NCBI GenBank assembly: GCA_036384915.1
Contig: DASVLJ010000070.1
Location: 100,059 to 164,058, forward strand
Length of the DNA: 64,000 nt
DNA from: PKWO01 sp036384915
GTDB lineage: Bacteria > Pseudomonadota > Gammaproteobacteria > Burkholderiales > Burkholderiaceae_D
Reading direction: 5' to 3'
Shown: piece by piece, positions 10,537 to 18,847 of the stretch
Layout of the letters: each line of letters opens with the position of its first letter
Position numbering within the stretch: position 1 is the first letter of the stretch
Notes under the pieces: generated by a model
Database searches by the model: none
The model's input: only the letters and a program-made list of their open reading frames with translations
Told to the model about the DNA's origin: nothing
Translations under genes and position numbers: made by a program

Positions 10537-11211
10537 TTATTCAGCGTTGCCGGAGGCGGAGCCCGTCGGGGCTGCTGCTGTTGTGGGAGCGACGGTCGAT
10601 TTCTTTGCTGCCGGCTTCCTGGCAGGAGCCTTCTTGGCTGCCGGGGCCTTGGCCGCGGGTTTTGTCGTGGCTTTCTTGACAGGGGCCTTGACGGTTTTTG
10701 CCGCGGGGGGCTTTGCTGTCTTGGCGGCCGGCTTGGCTGCGGCAACCGTCTTCTTGGCCGCGGGCTTGGCAACTACCGGCTTGGCTGTCGGTTTGGCAGG
10801 GCTTTTGCCCGACAATGCCGCGACGGCCTTGCTCAATTCCTCGATCTGCTTGGTCAGGGCGGCGACGTCCTTGCGTGTCGGCACGCCGAGGCTGGACAAG
10901 GCGCGCGAGACGCGCTCTTCGAACACTTGTTCCAGCTTGTCCCAGGAGCCGGATGCCTGCTTGCCCACATTACCTGCCATTTTGCTCACCGTATCGGTTA
11001 CGTCGGAAACCTTGCCTTCAGCAAGCTTTTGCGTGCGCTTTTGCAAGTCTGTGCCTTCCCTGACCAGCTTGGCGAATACCTTGCCGCCTTCTTCCTGGGC
11101 CTTGGCAAAGGCGCCCAGGCCGGCTTGCCAGATTTGCTGCGCCGAAGCGCGCACGGCATCGGCCATTTGCTTGTCGTCCGATTTTGCCAGGGTCTTCAAT
11201 TTCTTCACCAT
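10537..11211 (-). CDS. Polyhydroxyalkanoate granule-associated protein (phasin, PhaF/PhaI type)
   Basis: 224-residue protein in two parts. Residues 1 to about 120 form an amphipathic helical phasin domain (SAQQIWQAGLGAFAKAQEEG). The rest is a histone-H1-like tail of repeated Ala-Lys-Pro units (AAKP, PAAK). Family members coat PHA granules and, through the basic tail, bind DNA so that granules segregate with the chromosome. The ATG at 11211 follows GGAG by six bases; the upstream ATG at 11223 has no such site. Confidence 0.9.
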   Translation of the reverse strand: MVKKLKTLAKSDDKQMADAVRASAQQIWQAGLGAFAKAQEEGGKVFAKLVREGTDLQKRTQKLAEGKVSDVTDTVSKMAGNVGKQASGSWDKLEQVFEERVSRALSSLGVPTRKDVAALTKQIEELSKAVAALSGKSPAKPTAKPVVAKPAAKKTVAAAKPAAKTAKPPAAKTVKAPVKKATTKPAAKAPAAKKAPARKPAAKKSTVAPTTAAAPTGSASGNAE

Positions 11212-11476
11212 GCTGTTCTCCATGTTTTGGGTTGTCCGACAGCTCGCAGCTTGTGTGGCGTACCTTACGGTATCGCGCGACAGCAAGCATCCTACCATTG
11301 CCGGGATTCATCCCAGCCTACAAAGCACTTCAGTATTGCAGTGTAGACCGGAAAAGTAGAAGGCGGTTTCTAATCGGGGCAATGCGCCGCATTCCGATCC
11401 GCGCAACAGCGCCCCAGGACATGCTTGCCAAGCCGCCACAGGCCTGCAATCATAGCCGTTCATTTATTAATAAAAC

Positions 11477-11595
11477 GGCGCCTCCAACAGTCGTAGCGAG
11501 CGGGCCAAGGTCGGACCGAGAAGCGCAGCCGTACGAAGGTACGGCGAGCATCGCCGGTTCGAGATTGGGCCGCGCAGCAGATTGTTGGAGGCGCC
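11477..11595. repeat. 119-bp palindromic (MITE-like) element
   Basis: The ends are a perfect 12-bp inverted repeat, GGCGCCTCCAAC (11477-11488) and GTTGGAGGCGCC (11584-11595). The exact centre is another hairpin, GCCGTAC (11528-11534) with GTACGGC (11539-11545). The unit has no coding capacity. It fills most of the 404-bp gap between the divergent phasin and acyl-CoA reductase genes and ends 21 bp before the reductase ATG, so it forms most of that gene's leader. The rest of the gap (11212-11476) shows no gene. Confidence 0.85.
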
Positions 11596-11615
11596 GTGCA
11601 CGCAAAGGAGACTTT

Positions 11616-13604
11616 ATGCAGTATTTCGTCACGGGCGCAACCGGTTTCATCGGCAAACGGCTGGTCAAGAAGCTCCTGGCCCGCAAAGGCAGCGTCGTTT
11701 ATTTCCTCATGCGTGAAGCGAGCCGCGACAAGGTTGCCCACCTGCTCGACTATTGGGGCGTGTCGAAGACGCGCGCCATTCCCGTTTTCGGCGACCTGCG
11801 CGAAGCCAGGCTCGGCGTCTCGAAGGAAGACCAGAAGACGCTGCACAAGAGTATCGACCACTTCTTCCATCTGGCCGCCGTGTACGACCTGTCGGCCGAT
11901 GCGGACGAGCAGATGGCCGTCAACGTCGAAGGTACGCGCCACACGGTGGCGCTGGCCAATGCCATCGGGGCGAAGTGCCTGCATCACGTGAGCTCGATCG
12001 CCGCCGCAGGCCTCTATGAAGGCGTGTTCCGCGAGGATATGTTCGAGGAGGCGGAAAACCTCGACCATCCCTATTTCGCCACCAAGCACGAATCGGAAAA
12101 GATCGTGCGCCACGAATCGAAAGTGCCGTTCCGCGTCTATCGTCCCGGCATGGTGGTGGGCGATTCCAAGACCGGCGAGATGGACAAGATTGATGGCCCG
12201 TATTACTTTTTCAAGCCGATCCAGCGCGTGCGCCAGATCCTGCCGCCGTGGATGCCGATGATCGGTCTCGAAGGCGGACGCATCAACATCGTGCCGGTCG
12301 ATTACGTGGTCGATGCGATGGATCATATCGCGCACAAGGACGGGCTGGACGGCAAGTGCTTCCACCTGACCGACCCCGAGCCGATGCGCGTGGGCGACGT
12401 GCTCAACACCTTTGCCCGTTCCGCTCATGCTCCCGTGATGGGCTTGCGCATCAATGCGGCCTTGCTCGGCTTTATCCCGAAGTCGGTCAAGAAAGGCATG
12501 ATGTCCCTGACGCCGGTGCGTCGCGTGCGCAACGCCGTGATGAAGGATCTCGGCCTGCCGGAAGACTTGATGCAGTTCATCAATTACCCGACGCGCTTCG
12601 ACAATCGCGACACGGCGGCGGCCCTCAAGGGTTCCGGCATCTCGTGCCCGCGCCTGGCCGACTATTCCGACTGCGTCTGGGATTACTGGGAGCGTAATCT
12701 CGATCCGGCACTATTGATCGACCACACGCTGCGCGGCCAGGTGGCCGGCAAGGTGGTGCTGATCACCGGCGGATCGTCCGGCATCGGCCTGGCGGCGGCG
12801 CACAAGATCGCCGAAGCCGGCGCGATCACCATCATTTGCGGACGCGACGAGGAAAAGCTGGCCGAGGCCAAGCGTGAAATCCAGGAACGCGGCTTCGACG
12901 TCATCACCTACTCGGCCGACGTGGCCGACATGGCCGATTGCGACCGCTTCGTCAAGCTGCTGCTGGAAAATCATGGCGGTGTGGATGTGCTGATCAACAA
13001 TGCCGGCCGTTCGATCCGGCGCGGCATCGAATCGAGCTTCGACCGTTTCCACGATTTCGAGCGCACCATGCAGCTCAATTACTTCGGCGCCTTGCGCGTA
13101 ACCATGGGCCTGCTGCCGAAGATGATAGAAAACAAGCGCGGCCAGGTGATCAATATCTCCTCGATCGGCGTGCTGACCAATGCGCCGCGCTTCTCGGCCT
13201 ATGTCGCTTCCAAGTCCGCGCTCGATGCCTGGACGCGTTGCGCGGCGTCGGAATTCGCCGACGTCGGCATCAAGTTCACCACCATCAACATGCCGCTGGT
13301 GCGCACGCCGATGATCGCACCGACCAAGATCTACAACAACGTGCCGACGCTGTCGCCGGAGGAGGCGGCCGATCTGATCGCGCAAGCCATCGTCTACAAG
13401 CCGGTGCGCATTGCCACGCGCCTCGGTATCCTCGGCGAAGTGGTGCACGCGCTGGTGCCTCGCATAGCCCAGATCGTGATGAATACCAGCTTCCGCATGT
13501 TCCCTGACTCCGATGCGGCAAAGAAGGATGGGGAAAAGAAGGCGCCGCAGATGAATGCCGACCAGATGGCCTTGCAACAGTTGCTGCGCGGTATACACTT
13601 CTGA
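11616..13604 (+). CDS. Fatty acyl-CoA reductase, alcohol-forming (two-domain SDR)
   Basis: 662-residue fusion of an N-terminal extended SDR (residues 1 to about 370; cofactor loop TGATGFIGKRL at 6-16) and a C-terminal classical SDR (TGGSSGIGLAAA loop, NNAG, and YVASK catalytic Tyr/Lys). Length, domain order and long identical stretches (FEEAENLDHPY, NISSIGVLTNAPRFSAYV) match the Marinobacter Maqu_2507 reductase as I recall it. That enzyme reduces acyl-CoA through the aldehyde to the fatty alcohol with NADPH. AAGGAG at 11605-11610 fixes the ATG at 11616. A wax-ester or fatty-alcohol role is inferred; no wax synthase is visible here. Confidence 0.88.
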   Translation: MQYFVTGATGFIGKRLVKKLLARKGSVVYFLMREASRDKVAHLLDYWGVSKTRAIPVFGDLREARLGVSKEDQKTLHKSIDHFFHLAAVYDLSADADEQMAVNVEGTRHTVALANAIGAKCLHHVSSIAAAGLYEGVFREDMFEEAENLDHPYFATKHESEKIVRHESKVPFRVYRPGMVVGDSKTGEMDKIDGPYYFFKPIQRVRQILPPWMPMIGLEGGRINIVPVDYVVDAMDHIAHKDGLDGKCFHLTDPEPMRVGDVLNTFARSAHAPVMGLRINAALLGFIPKSVKKGMMSLTPVRRVRNAVMKDLGLPEDLMQFINYPTRFDNRDTAAALKGSGISCPRLADYSDCVWDYWERNLDPALLIDHTLRGQVAGKVVLITGGSSGIGLAAAHKIAEAGAITIICGRDEEKLAEAKREIQERGFDVITYSADVADMADCDRFVKLLLENHGGVDVLINNAGRSIRRGIESSFDRFHDFERTMQLNYFGALRVTMGLLPKMIENKRGQVINISSIGVLTNAPRFSAYVASKSALDAWTRCAASEFADVGIKFTTINMPLVRTPMIAPTKIYNNVPTLSPEEAADLIAQAIVYKPVRIATRLGILGEVVHALVPRIAQIVMNTSFRMFPDSDAAKKDGEKKAPQMNADQMALQQLLRGIHF

Positions 13605-13611
13605 TTTTCGC

Positions 13612-13641
13612 TTGACCCTCACGCGACGTGAGGCTTTATCT
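13612..13641 (+). promoter_or_regulatory. MerR-type promoter and operator
   Basis: A -35 element TTGACC (13612-13617) and a -10 around 13636-13642 (TTATCTT) are separated by about 18-19 bp. The spacer holds a perfect dyad, CCTCACG (13617-13623), cga, CGTGAGG (13627-13633). An operator dyad between over-spaced promoter elements is how MerR-family activators twist their promoters. It sits 24 bp before the MerR gene, so autoregulation is expected. Confidence 0.85.
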
Positions 13642-13665
13642 TGGGTTCCAGAGGAGGGCGGGACG

Positions 13666-14691
13666 GTGTTGTTGAAGATCGGCGCGTTGGCAAAACATAC
13701 GGGTTTGACCATCCGTACCCTGCGCCACTACGACGACGTCGGCTTGCTCGTTCCCTCGCACCGATCCGAAGCCGGCTATCGCATGTATGGCGATGAGGAC
13801 ATCCATCGCCTGCATCGCATCTGTGCCTTGAAGCAACTGGGCCTCGGCCTGGCCGAGATCGGTGAGACGCTGGCCAACAATGGAGCGGACCTCGGCGACA
13901 TCATTGCGCGCCAGCTTGCCGAACTCGACCGCCAGGCCGAGCAGATGGACAAGCTACGTGCGCAACTGCTGCGTCTCCAGGCGCAGATGGAGCAGGGGGC
14001 CGTGCCGGAGATGGCCGATTGGCTGATTACTCTGGAGCTCATGACCATGTATGAAAAGTATTTCAACCCCGATGAATTGCAGACACTGGAAGCGTACCGC
14101 CGGCAAGCCGGGCCGGATCTCGATGGGCGCTGGGCCGCATTGATGCAATCCTTGCGCGCCTTGATGGACCAGGGCGTGCCGCCGCACCATGAGCGTGCGC
14201 AGGAAGCCGCCGCTGAATGGTTTCCGCTGATACAGGAGACGATAGGCGACGATACCGGCCTGCTGACCAAACTCGACGCCATGGCGCGCAACGAGCCGTC
14301 CGTGCGGCAGCAGCTCGGCATGGACGAAGCCGTGATGGATTACCTGCGCGCCTGTCTTGGCGCGCGCAATGCCGAGATATACCGTCGCTACCTGACGCCG
14401 CAGGAACTCGAAAAGGTCATGCAGGGGCGCGCCAAGACCTGGGGCCAGTGGCCGCCCGTGGTGTCGGCCATGCGCAAGCTTTATGATGCCGGCGCCGCCG
14501 TCACCGACCCTGAAGTGCGCGAAGTGGCGGCGAAATGGAAAGTCTTGTTCGATGTCACGCACGCCGGAGACGACGGCACGCTCAGAGCCAAGCTGCGCGT
14601 TGCGTACATTGAAGAGCCGGAACTGTTGCGTGGTTCCGGGCTTGATCTACCCTTGCTGGAATACGTTGGACGGGCGATGGCTGCCTTATAG
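13666..14691 (+). CDS. MerR family regulator with TipAS-like C-terminal domain
   Basis: 341 residues from a GTG seven bases after GAGGAGGG (13651-13658). Residues 3-72 are a MerR winged helix (KIGALAKHTGLTIRTLRHYD), then a coiled dimerisation helix. A large C-terminal helical region includes EKYFNPDELQTLEAYRRQ, which resembles the ligand-binding TipAS fold of thiopeptide- and drug-responsive regulators. A second half follows, so the ligand domain may be duplicated. Its own operator lies upstream. It follows the acyl-CoA reductase by 61 bp and may control it from the operator or only itself. Confidence 0.88.
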   Translation: MLLKIGALAKHTGLTIRTLRHYDDVGLLVPSHRSEAGYRMYGDEDIHRLHRICALKQLGLGLAEIGETLANNGADLGDIIARQLAELDRQAEQMDKLRAQLLRLQAQMEQGAVPEMADWLITLELMTMYEKYFNPDELQTLEAYRRQAGPDLDGRWAALMQSLRALMDQGVPPHHERAQEAAAEWFPLIQETIGDDTGLLTKLDAMARNEPSVRQQLGMDEAVMDYLRACLGARNAEIYRRYLTPQELEKVMQGRAKTWGQWPPVVSAMRKLYDAGAAVTDPEVREVAAKWKVLFDVTHAGDDGTLRAKLRVAYIEEPELLRGSGLDLPLLEYVGRAMAAL

Positions 14692-14825
14692 GTGCCTGTT
14701 TTAGGTGTCCGTTTCCTTGGCGCGTCGCGGGCAATGTGAAACGGCCCGCAAATATTGGAGCGGCCAAGGCTGTTTTAGCGGATACTGTGCCACATCAATG
14801 CGGATCAGGTAGCCAAAACGATATC

Positions 14826-15758
14826 ATGAATGCCGGGAAACACCGCGTAGACCGATTCACGCATTGGACTACGGCGGGCGTCAGCATACTCAATGGAGCC
14901 GTTGGAGATTACCTGGTTCGCAGGAACAACAGCTTGGCGATCGATATGGCGTTCGTGCATCGCGGGCGGGGGCTCACGCTCGAAAAAGATGCCTTGCGTG
15001 CAGCCTATCCTGACTCCGACGGCCATTTGTGCATCTTCCTGCATGGCCTGTGTTGCAGCGAATCGTCCTGGCAATTTCCCGATCATGATGCTGCTGCCGG
15101 TAAAACTTATGGCAGCCTTCTTCACGACGAGATGGGAGTGACGTCCTTGTTCGTGCGCTACAACACCGGCTTGTCCATCGCGGAAAACGGCCGGCGCCTG
15201 GCCAGACTGCTCGATGCCTTGCTGGGGGCATTTCCGGTTCCCGTACGCGAAATCGTGCTGTTCGGCCACAGCATGGGCGGGCTGGTGGCGCGTTCAGCCG
15301 CCGTCGCAGGCGGTGCCTGGCTGCCATTGGTCAGCAAAATGTTTTATTTCGGCACGCCGCACGAGGGAGCCGATTTGGCAAAGATTGCCCATACGACAGC
15401 CGCCATCCTCGATGCCATGCCGAGCCGGGTATCGCGCCTGATCGGCGGAATTTTCGACATGCGCAGCGAGGGCATCAAGGACTTGCGCGAGGGACTGGGC
15501 GCTACAGGTTCGCAGAGTGATGCGCAATCGATACGGCATTATCTGGTTGCCGGCACCTTGGCCGATGATCCGCAACATCCGATCAGCCGCGTTCTGGGCG
15601 ATGGTTTGGTGCGTGTGCCGGACACGCCGGAATATGCCGGGAATGCGTCGCGGGTGAGGACAGTCGTCTTCCCCGGCCTGCATCATATGGCCTTGGCGCA
15701 CGACATGGACGTGTACCGGCAAATCAAGGATTGGATGAGAGAAGGGGCGGACGCATGA
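14826..15758 (+). CDS. Alpha/beta hydrolase, lipase-like
   Basis: 310-residue hydrolase with the oxyanion segment CIFLHGLCCSESSW and the nucleophile elbow FGHSMGGLVARS. The active-site histidine is probably in FPGLHHMAL near the C-terminus. It resembles PGAP1/lipase class proteins and has no clear signal peptide. The ATG at 14826 is chosen because the in-frame start at 14736 adds unconserved residues; ribosome-binding sequence is weak at both. Its stop overlaps the next gene's ATG (ATGA), a tight coupling. Confidence 0.83.
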   Translation: MNAGKHRVDRFTHWTTAGVSILNGAVGDYLVRRNNSLAIDMAFVHRGRGLTLEKDALRAAYPDSDGHLCIFLHGLCCSESSWQFPDHDAAAGKTYGSLLHDEMGVTSLFVRYNTGLSIAENGRRLARLLDALLGAFPVPVREIVLFGHSMGGLVARSAAVAGGAWLPLVSKMFYFGTPHEGADLAKIAHTTAAILDAMPSRVSRLIGGIFDMRSEGIKDLREGLGATGSQSDAQSIRHYLVAGTLADDPQHPISRVLGDGLVRVPDTPEYAGNASRVRTVVFPGLHHMALAHDMDVYRQIKDWMREGADA

Positions 15759-16030
15759 ATCGAATCACGCTTGCGCAATTGCGCGGGGCCAAGGATTTGC
15801 TGGAAGACGCGGTGCTTGCCGGAACCGATGCGGCCGAGCGGCTGCAACTATCGATGGCGCGCCGACCCTACGCTGCCTTGGAAATGATCTTGCCGATTGC
15901 CGCTCCTGTACGGGCTGTCGAGCAGGTTCAGGCTGCGATTACGCTGGGCATTTACGGCACGATTCGTTCAACCACGCGCGCGGCGGCATTGCTGGCAGGG
16001 AGCGTACTGGATCTGGCCGAGCGGACTTAA
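15755..16030 (+). CDS. Small helical protein coupled to the lipase-like hydrolase
   Basis: 91-residue protein I do not recognise. It is mostly Ala/Leu-rich amphipathic helix, with no signal peptide and a moderately hydrophobic middle (ALEMILPIAAPVRAVEQVQ). The start overlaps the hydrolase stop by four bases, so the two products are likely made together. Composition and size resemble short phasin-like or lipid-surface proteins, but that is only a guess. Its stop overlaps the stop of the convergent lipase gene. Confidence 0.7.
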   Translation: MNRITLAQLRGAKDLLEDAVLAGTDAAERLQLSMARRPYAALEMILPIAAPVRAVEQVQAAITLGIYGTIRSTTRAAALLAGSVLDLAERT

Positions 16031-17013
16031 CTTCCGGTCATTTCGCTTTCTGCCTGATCTGGTGTGGATTCCTGTGTCGACTGGATCCACGCGGCGCGAA
16101 TCTCGGCCAGCACGCTGGCCTGGATCATGGGGTGCAGGGCCAGCGCGACGTGGCCGATGCCGCGGAAGGCGATGTTGCGCGCACCCTTCAATTCCGACGA
16201 GGTTTGCGGGGCGACGATATTGTCTTGATGGCTGTAGATCGAAACGAACAGCTTGCGCGTGGCCTCGCCTTCCGACTCGTCGAGCTTGCGCAGCCACATC
16301 GACGGCGCACCGGTCCTGGCGTTGCCGCGCCAGTGCATCTGTCGGCAATTCATGCCGGCGCCGAAGTTGGCGATGCCGGTGCCGTGGTGCGGGGTGCCGA
16401 GCGTGATTACGCGGGCGATATGCTCGCGGCCTTCCGCCCGCAGGTAGGCGCGCGTCGCCAGGCCCCCCATGCTGTGTGCCACGATGACGAGCCGGTCTTG
16501 CCCGCTGTCGCGGCGCAGGGCCGCCACGGCCTGCGCAATCATGGGAACATAGGCTTCGATATCGCCGAACACCGGCTCAAGGTCGATGGCGTGGTACACG
16601 ATGCCGGCATCGTCGAGCGGCCGGCGCAGCCTGTGCCAATAGCCGCTGTTACAGCCATAGCCGTGGATCAACAGCACGGGCAGGCGGCTGGCCTTGTCGA
16701 TGGGCGCGTTGGCAAAACCCTTGAACGGCATGGCCCAGGACGTGGTCCACATCGAGGCCAGGAATTCGACGCAGAACATGCGCAGGAACATCGGGACGTT
16801 CAAGCGGTATTCGCGCGGCGTTTCGCTGTGGTATTGCCAGGCCAGGATGAAGTTGTTGATCGAAATGCCTATGCGCACCGCGGCCAGGACCAGCAAACCG
16901 ACACCGAGCGCAGCGCCCCAGCCCAGGTGCAGGACGAAATGCAAGGCTGCCGCCACGACCAGCATCGCCGCCAATTGGAAGGCGAGCAACTGGCGTGTGA
17001 GGGCTTTGACCAT
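16027..17013 (-). CDS. Membrane-anchored alpha/beta hydrolase (triacylglycerol lipase-like)
   Basis: 328-residue protein. Two hydrophobic segments lie in residues 8-55, followed by a catalytic domain with LPVLLIHGYGCNSGYW, the nucleophile elbow VAHSMGGLATRAY, THGTP-like TLGTPHHGTG, and a likely catalytic His in GIGHVAL. These are hallmarks of bacterial lipases of the LipA/EstA-like group. The ATG at 17013 is only nine bases from a MITE-like element, and no ribosome-binding site is visible before it, so its upstream region appears to have been replaced by the insertion. Confidence 0.85.
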   Translation of the reverse strand: MVKALTRQLLAFQLAAMLVVAAALHFVLHLGWGAALGVGLLVLAAVRIGISINNFILAWQYHSETPREYRLNVPMFLRMFCVEFLASMWTTSWAMPFKGFANAPIDKASRLPVLLIHGYGCNSGYWHRLRRPLDDAGIVYHAIDLEPVFGDIEAYVPMIAQAVAALRRDSGQDRLVIVAHSMGGLATRAYLRAEGREHIARVITLGTPHHGTGIANFGAGMNCRQMHWRGNARTGAPSMWLRKLDESEGEATRKLFVSIYSHQDNIVAPQTSSELKGARNIAFRGIGHVALALHPMIQASVLAEIRAAWIQSTQESTPDQAESEMTGS

Positions 17014-17021
17014 GGTATTAG

Positions 17022-17194
17022 GTGTAGTGCTTCACTCTTCTTGGAACATAAAAGCGCGTCTTTCGCGGCGACTCTGCGTTGCAAATCCTCGCAATAGCTC
17101 ACTATTGCTGCGGTTTGCGCGGGGCGGCCATCCGCCTTGATTCGTCACGAAATCCATCGCTTTTATCCGTTCCAATCTACGTGAAGCACTACAC
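17022..17194. mobile_element. 173-bp MITE-like palindromic element, copy 1
   Basis: Ends are a perfect 14-bp inverted repeat (GTGTAGTGCTTCAC at 17022-17035, GTGAAGCACTACAC at 17181-17194) that continues imperfectly for about 36 bp (TTGGAAC and AAAAGC are mirrored). A central hairpin is GCAATAG (17091-17097) with CTATTGC (17102-17108). No coding capacity. It is about 95% identical by eye (nine mismatches) to 20222-20394. The right end abuts CTAG, which contains the TAG stop of the GMC gene. Confidence 0.88.
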
Positions 17195-18819
17195 TAGCTC
17201 GCCGTTACTCGCGGCGCCGGTTTGCCGGTCAGTTTCTGTGCCAGGCCGCTGGCCAGCCGTGCCGTCAAGCCATAGATCGACAGCTGCGGATTGGCGCCGA
17301 TCGAAGTCGGGAACAGCGAACCGTCATGCACAGACAGGTTTTCCACCTCGTGGTAGATACCGGTCGACGAGACCAGTCCGAGCTTGGCATCGTCCGACAT
17401 CGGGCAGCCGCCCATGACATGGGCCGAGACCACGCGCGTGAGGTTGGGTTTGTAGGGGAGGGCTTCGATGGCTTGCCTGGCGCTGTTCCAGTCGGTATAG
17501 TCGGTGGCTTGCTCGTGCAAGGGATAGACGGTTTTGGCGCCGGCGGCGAACTGGATTTCGGCCATGGTCAGGAGAGCGCGCTTGACGCCGTCCCACATGG
17601 TGTCGCTCATGACGTAATCGAGCACGGGATAGCCGTCGTCGCGCAGATGCACGGTGCCGCCTTGCGAGTCTTCGTGGAAGCCGTCGCGCAATAGCGCCAG
17701 GATCACCTGGGTGTTGGGGAATTGCTTCATCATCTCGGCGTGCTGGTCGCCGAAACCGGCCATGGTGGTGGAGAACAGCAGCGGATGCAGCGGCGGCACT
17801 TCCAGCTTGTAGCCCACCGCACCGTCTATCGGTTGCGTCTCCATGAAATGGTCGGAATAGATCGTTTGCGGCGCGCCGGCATAGCCGTTGATCGAATGGG
17901 CAAAGAGCGCGGCAGAAACCACGGTCGGGTGCAGGAAGGTGCGCTTGCCGAGCAAGTGATGCGGATCGGGTGCCTTGGAACGCATCAAGAGTGCGGGCGA
18001 ATTGATTGCGCCGCCGGAGACGACGTAATGCCTGGCATTGACGCGTATGGTCTTGCCTGTGGCGCGCAAGCCGTCGGCCTCGAGCGCCGTGCAGTGCAGC
18101 GCCTGCACGGCATCGTGCTCGATCTGCAAGCGCTCGGCGCGGGCATGCGTCACCAGGGTCGCCCCTTTGGACAGCGCCGAAGGCACGGTCGTGACCAACA
18201 TCGATTGCTTGGCATTGGTTGGGCAACCCATGCCGCAATAGCCGAGGTTCCAGCATCCCTTGACGTTGCGCCGGATCGCCGCTATCGGGATGTTGAGCTT
18301 CTGGGCACCTTGCTTCAAGGCATTGTTGTTCTCATTCGGCGCCGTATCCCATTCGATGACGTTCAGGCGCTGTTCCATCATCTCGAACCACGGTGCCATG
18401 GTTTCGACGCTGTAATCCTTCAAGCCATAGCGTTCCTGCCAGAATTTCAGCGTGCCTGGCGGGGTGCGGAAGCTCGACGTCCAGTTCACCGCGGTCGAAC
18501 CGCCCACGGTGCGGCCCTGCAGGATGTTGATCGCCTTGTCCTTGGTCTTGCGTGCGGCCGATTCCTGGTACAGCGTGGGATAGGCTTGCGCTTCGCGCAT
18601 CTTGAAATCCTTGGACGATTTCAATGCGCCTTCTTCTATCATCACCACTTTCAAGCCGGACAGTGCCAAGATTTCGGCCGTGACGCCGCCGCCGGCGCCG
18701 GTGCCGACGATAACGACGTCGGCTTCCATGGTCAGGTCTGCGCCTAATTGGGCGGCATCGATGACGTGCCAGCCGGAGGCGAGGCCGGCCTGGATAGGAT
18801 CTGCAATGGGACTGGACAT
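17194..18819 (-). CDS. GMC family FAD-dependent oxidoreductase
   Basis: 541-residue flavoprotein. The FAD Rossmann loop is DVVIVGTGAGGGVTAEI (about residues 34-50), then the GMC signature around QGRTVGGSTAVNW, and the C-terminal VVSAHVMGGCPM with the likely catalytic His. Substrates in the family are alcohols, sterols and sugars; this one cannot be resolved. The Tat-signal protein encoded just upstream is typically its small subunit. The ATG at 18819 (MSSPIADP) starts 31 residues inside the longest frame. The TAG stop lies in the CTAG at the edge of a MITE-like element. Confidence 0.9.
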   Translation of the reverse strand: MSSPIADPIQAGLASGWHVIDAAQLGADLTMEADVVIVGTGAGGGVTAEILALSGLKVVMIEEGALKSSKDFKMREAQAYPTLYQESAARKTKDKAINILQGRTVGGSTAVNWTSSFRTPPGTLKFWQERYGLKDYSVETMAPWFEMMEQRLNVIEWDTAPNENNNALKQGAQKLNIPIAAIRRNVKGCWNLGYCGMGCPTNAKQSMLVTTVPSALSKGATLVTHARAERLQIEHDAVQALHCTALEADGLRATGKTIRVNARHYVVSGGAINSPALLMRSKAPDPHHLLGKRTFLHPTVVSAALFAHSINGYAGAPQTIYSDHFMETQPIDGAVGYKLEVPPLHPLLFSTTMAGFGDQHAEMMKQFPNTQVILALLRDGFHEDSQGGTVHLRDDGYPVLDYVMSDTMWDGVKRALLTMAEIQFAAGAKTVYPLHEQATDYTDWNSARQAIEALPYKPNLTRVVSAHVMGGCPMSDDAKLGLVSSTGIYHEVENLSVHDGSLFPTSIGANPQLSIYGLTARLASGLAQKLTGKPAPRVTAS

Positions 18820-18847
18820 GCTGGTGCGCTCTTCTGTGGTTTCGGCG

